DNA from: an uncultured Treponema sp.
Lineage (GTDB): Bacteria; Spirochaetota; Spirochaetia; Treponematales; Treponemataceae
Reading direction: 5' to 3'
Assembly: GCA_905236465.1 (NCBI GenBank)
Contig: CAJOQA010000300.1
Span: forward strand, 1 to 6,179
DNA: 6,179 bases
Each line of letters starts with the position of its first letter. Within the stretch, counting starts at the first letter, position 1. Shown here one piece after another: positions 6,076-6,179 of this stretch. The translations under genes and the position numbers were made by a program. Under the pieces are notes generated by a model that was given only the letters and a program-made list of their open reading frames with translations, had not been told where the DNA came from and did no database searches.

Positions 6076-6165
6076 CTACTTATTCTTATGCCGATTTCTT
6101 CTAAGCTTCTTCTTACGCTTATGTGTCGCTATCTTTGCGCGCTTTCTTTTCTTTCCACAAGGCAC
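6076..6165 (-). CDS. 29-residue AURKAIP1/COX24-domain protein (bS22/mS38-like small ribosomal protein)
   Basis: This tiny, very basic protein reads MPCGKKRKRAKIATHKRKKK and then ends LRRNRHKNK. It closely resembles the bacterial AURKAIP1/COX24-domain mini-proteins (recalled consensus MPSGKKRKRHKMATHKRKKRLRKNRHKKK), which occur in Bacteroidetes, spirochaetes and relatives. They are related to mycobacterial bS22 and mitochondrial mS38, which bind small-subunit rRNA near the decoding region. More than half of its residues are Lys or Arg. The GTG start at 6165 has a textbook TAAGGAG 7 nt upstream, and a TAG stop follows 29 codons, so it is complete. It is too short for many gene callers. A terminator follows 45 nt downstream, so it is probably the last gene of an upstream transcript whose promoter lies beyond the right edge. 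A role in the ribosome is inferred from similarity only. Confidence 0.87.
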   Translation of the reverse strand: MPCGKKRKRAKIATHKRKKKLRRNRHKNK

Positions 6166-6179
6166 GATAGAACTCCTTA

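Noticed and set aside
1..6179. Mobile element, CRISPR array, tRNA/rRNA gene, riboswitch or other novel system
   Set aside because: The window is filled by housekeeping genes with short junctions. I saw no direct-repeat array, transposase, tRNA-like cloverleaf or long structured leader. In particular, no THI-box-like leader is evident before dxs in the roughly 105-nt gap.

Overview
The window is a compact, AT-rich stretch of bacterial chromosome in which every supported gene lies on the minus strand. Gene order in transcription direction (right to left) is: a 29-codon ribosomal-type basic protein, an intrinsic terminator hairpin, dxs, folP, cdaA, cdaR (YbbR), acpS, a DUF2225 zinc-ribbon protein, and the first 51 codons of truA, which runs off the left edge. 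The gene set and order, a bacterial AURKAIP1/COX24-type mini-protein, and Lys/Ile-rich proteins suggest a spirochaete close to Treponema. That assignment rests on recalled family and synteny knowledge, not on a database search.

From dxs to truA the genes are either overlapping or separated by 21 nt or less. cdaA begins at or inside the end of folP, cdaR overlaps cdaA by 20 nt, acpS follows cdaR by 5 nt, the DUF2225 gene follows acpS by 3 nt, and truA follows by 8 nt. Nearly all have good Shine-Dalgarno sequences, often embedded in the end of the preceding gene. This is best read as one operon of at least six kilobases. It mixes core precursors (DXP for isoprenoids and thiamine/pyridoxal; dihydropteroate for folate), second-messenger synthesis (c-di-AMP by CdaA with its partner CdaR), lipid-carrier activation (AcpS) and tRNA modification (TruA).

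The right edge holds the mini-gene (6076-6165), then a strong hairpin plus U-tract (about 5988-6030) that ends only about 18 nt before the most likely dxs start codon. A naive longest-ORF call for dxs would start upstream of this terminator and translate through it. The likely real start is a TTG at 5970 behind a G-run.

I see no new defence, mobile or CRISPR-like system. The points most worth a second look are the terminator/attenuator at the dxs start, the tiny ribosomal-protein gene, the altered DGA motif (DAA) in the diadenylate cyclase, the cdaA-cdaR pair in a folP/acpS context without an adjacent glmM, and two unusual active-site substitutions in DXS. No stretch longer than 300 bases lacks a gene; the largest non-coding gap is the roughly 105 nt between the mini-gene and dxs.
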